A stretch of 44,144 nt of DNA from the NCBI RefSeq assembly GCF_022808645.1, contig NZ_JAKZKT010000036.1:1-44144 (forward strand). Direction: 5' to 3'. Under the pieces are notes generated by a model that ran no database searches, was not told where the DNA came from, and saw nothing but the letters and a program-made list of their open reading frames with translations. Each line of letters opens with the position of its first letter. Positions within the stretch are counted from its first letter, which is position 1. The translations under genes were made by a program, and so were the position numbers. The DNA is from Bacillus litorisediminis. Its GTDB lineage: Bacteria > Bacillota > Bacilli > Bacillales > JC228. This document shows positions 43,919 through 44,144 of this stretch, piece by piece.

Positions 43919-44144
43919 ATAGTACTGAATTTTGATGCTTGAACTTAATAGAATACAGATTCATTGAAAAGGTAAAATACTAAAAACATTAGTTAGATTT
44001 TGGATTCGCTCATTTAGTGTATTTTGCAATAAAAAAGTGCAGAAAAATGCAATGAAAAATGCAGAGTTTTGCCACCCAATTTAAACCTATTTAATGGGAT
44101 TTTGATAAAGCGTTAGTAAGTCTATAGCTTTCACCTGAAAATGT
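43919..44144. other. non-coding end of window
   Basis: No gene or convincing terminator is seen. A short A-rich repeat of AAAAATGCA-like units occurs around 44030-44065. The stretch is AT-rich and may be the leader of a gene outside the window. Confidence 0.4.

Overview
The window looks like chromosomal DNA from a spore-forming member of the Bacillaceae (Bacillus sensu lato). The evidence is gene order: yebE-yebG, yerA-yerB-yerC, pcrB-pcrA-ligA-camS(yerH), gatC-gatA-gatB, dgkB(yerQ) and rlmCD(yerS/yefA) occur in the order I know from Bacillus subtilis. A YjcZ-type small sporulation protein, an EYxxD small membrane protein, sigma-A and sigma-W style promoters and a LexA/Cheo box fit the same picture. 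The species cannot be named from the sequence alone.

Layout. Positions 1-150 hold the 3' end of a 5S rRNA and its terminator. An AT-rich stretch of about 20.5-bp periodic repeats follows (200-335). From 655 to 11584 comes the conserved block: yebE/yebG, two small membrane protein genes on the minus strand, the adenine-deaminase-like yerA, lipoprotein yerB, TrpR-like yerC, archaeal-type lipid enzyme pcrB, then the DNA repair operon pcrA-ligA-camS behind a LexA box. From 11812 to 15789 the content is accessory: pruA/rocA, an AraC-type regulator with the DNA-binding domain first, an unknown small ORF, and a CAP-domain lipoprotein that has lost key residues. gatCAB (15973-19175) supplies Glu-tRNA(Gln) amidotransferase. 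From 19304 to 23400 there is a single-cysteine thioredoxin-like protein, a probably leaderless ArsR gene followed by a broken SRPBCC gene, an AI-2E/YtvI-like permease and a Gfo/Idh/MocA oxidoreductase.

The most system-like piece is 23505-26555: four genes joined by 4-nt overlaps. They encode an ECF sigma factor, a zinc-finger anti-sigma factor with one membrane span, a membrane protein built from three TM2-like repeats, and a LiaF-like membrane protein with a large extracytoplasmic domain. It reads as a dedicated envelope-stress sensing unit. It is followed by dgkB, three GNAT acetyltransferase genes (the third probably starting at CTG), and a decayed gene remnant. A pspA-yuaF(NfeD)-floT operon then sits behind a good sigma-W-type promoter (TGAAAC-17-CGTA), so a second envelope-stress unit lies nearby.

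From 32988 to 36605 there is a VOC protein, a thermonuclease-excalibur lipoprotein, a YjcZ peptide and the rRNA methyltransferase rlmCD. The last part (36661-43918) is a Leloir galactose locus: a ROK repressor gene on the plus strand and galK-galE-galT-galM on the minus strand. Closely related inverted repeats (ACTTAATTA...TAATTAAGT) overlap the ROK promoter and lie just downstream of the galK promoter, which links the repressor to the operon. A kduD-type dehydrogenase gene closes the window. Relative to B. subtilis, the purine operon is absent between yebG and yerA, and yerO-swrC is absent between gatB and dgkB.
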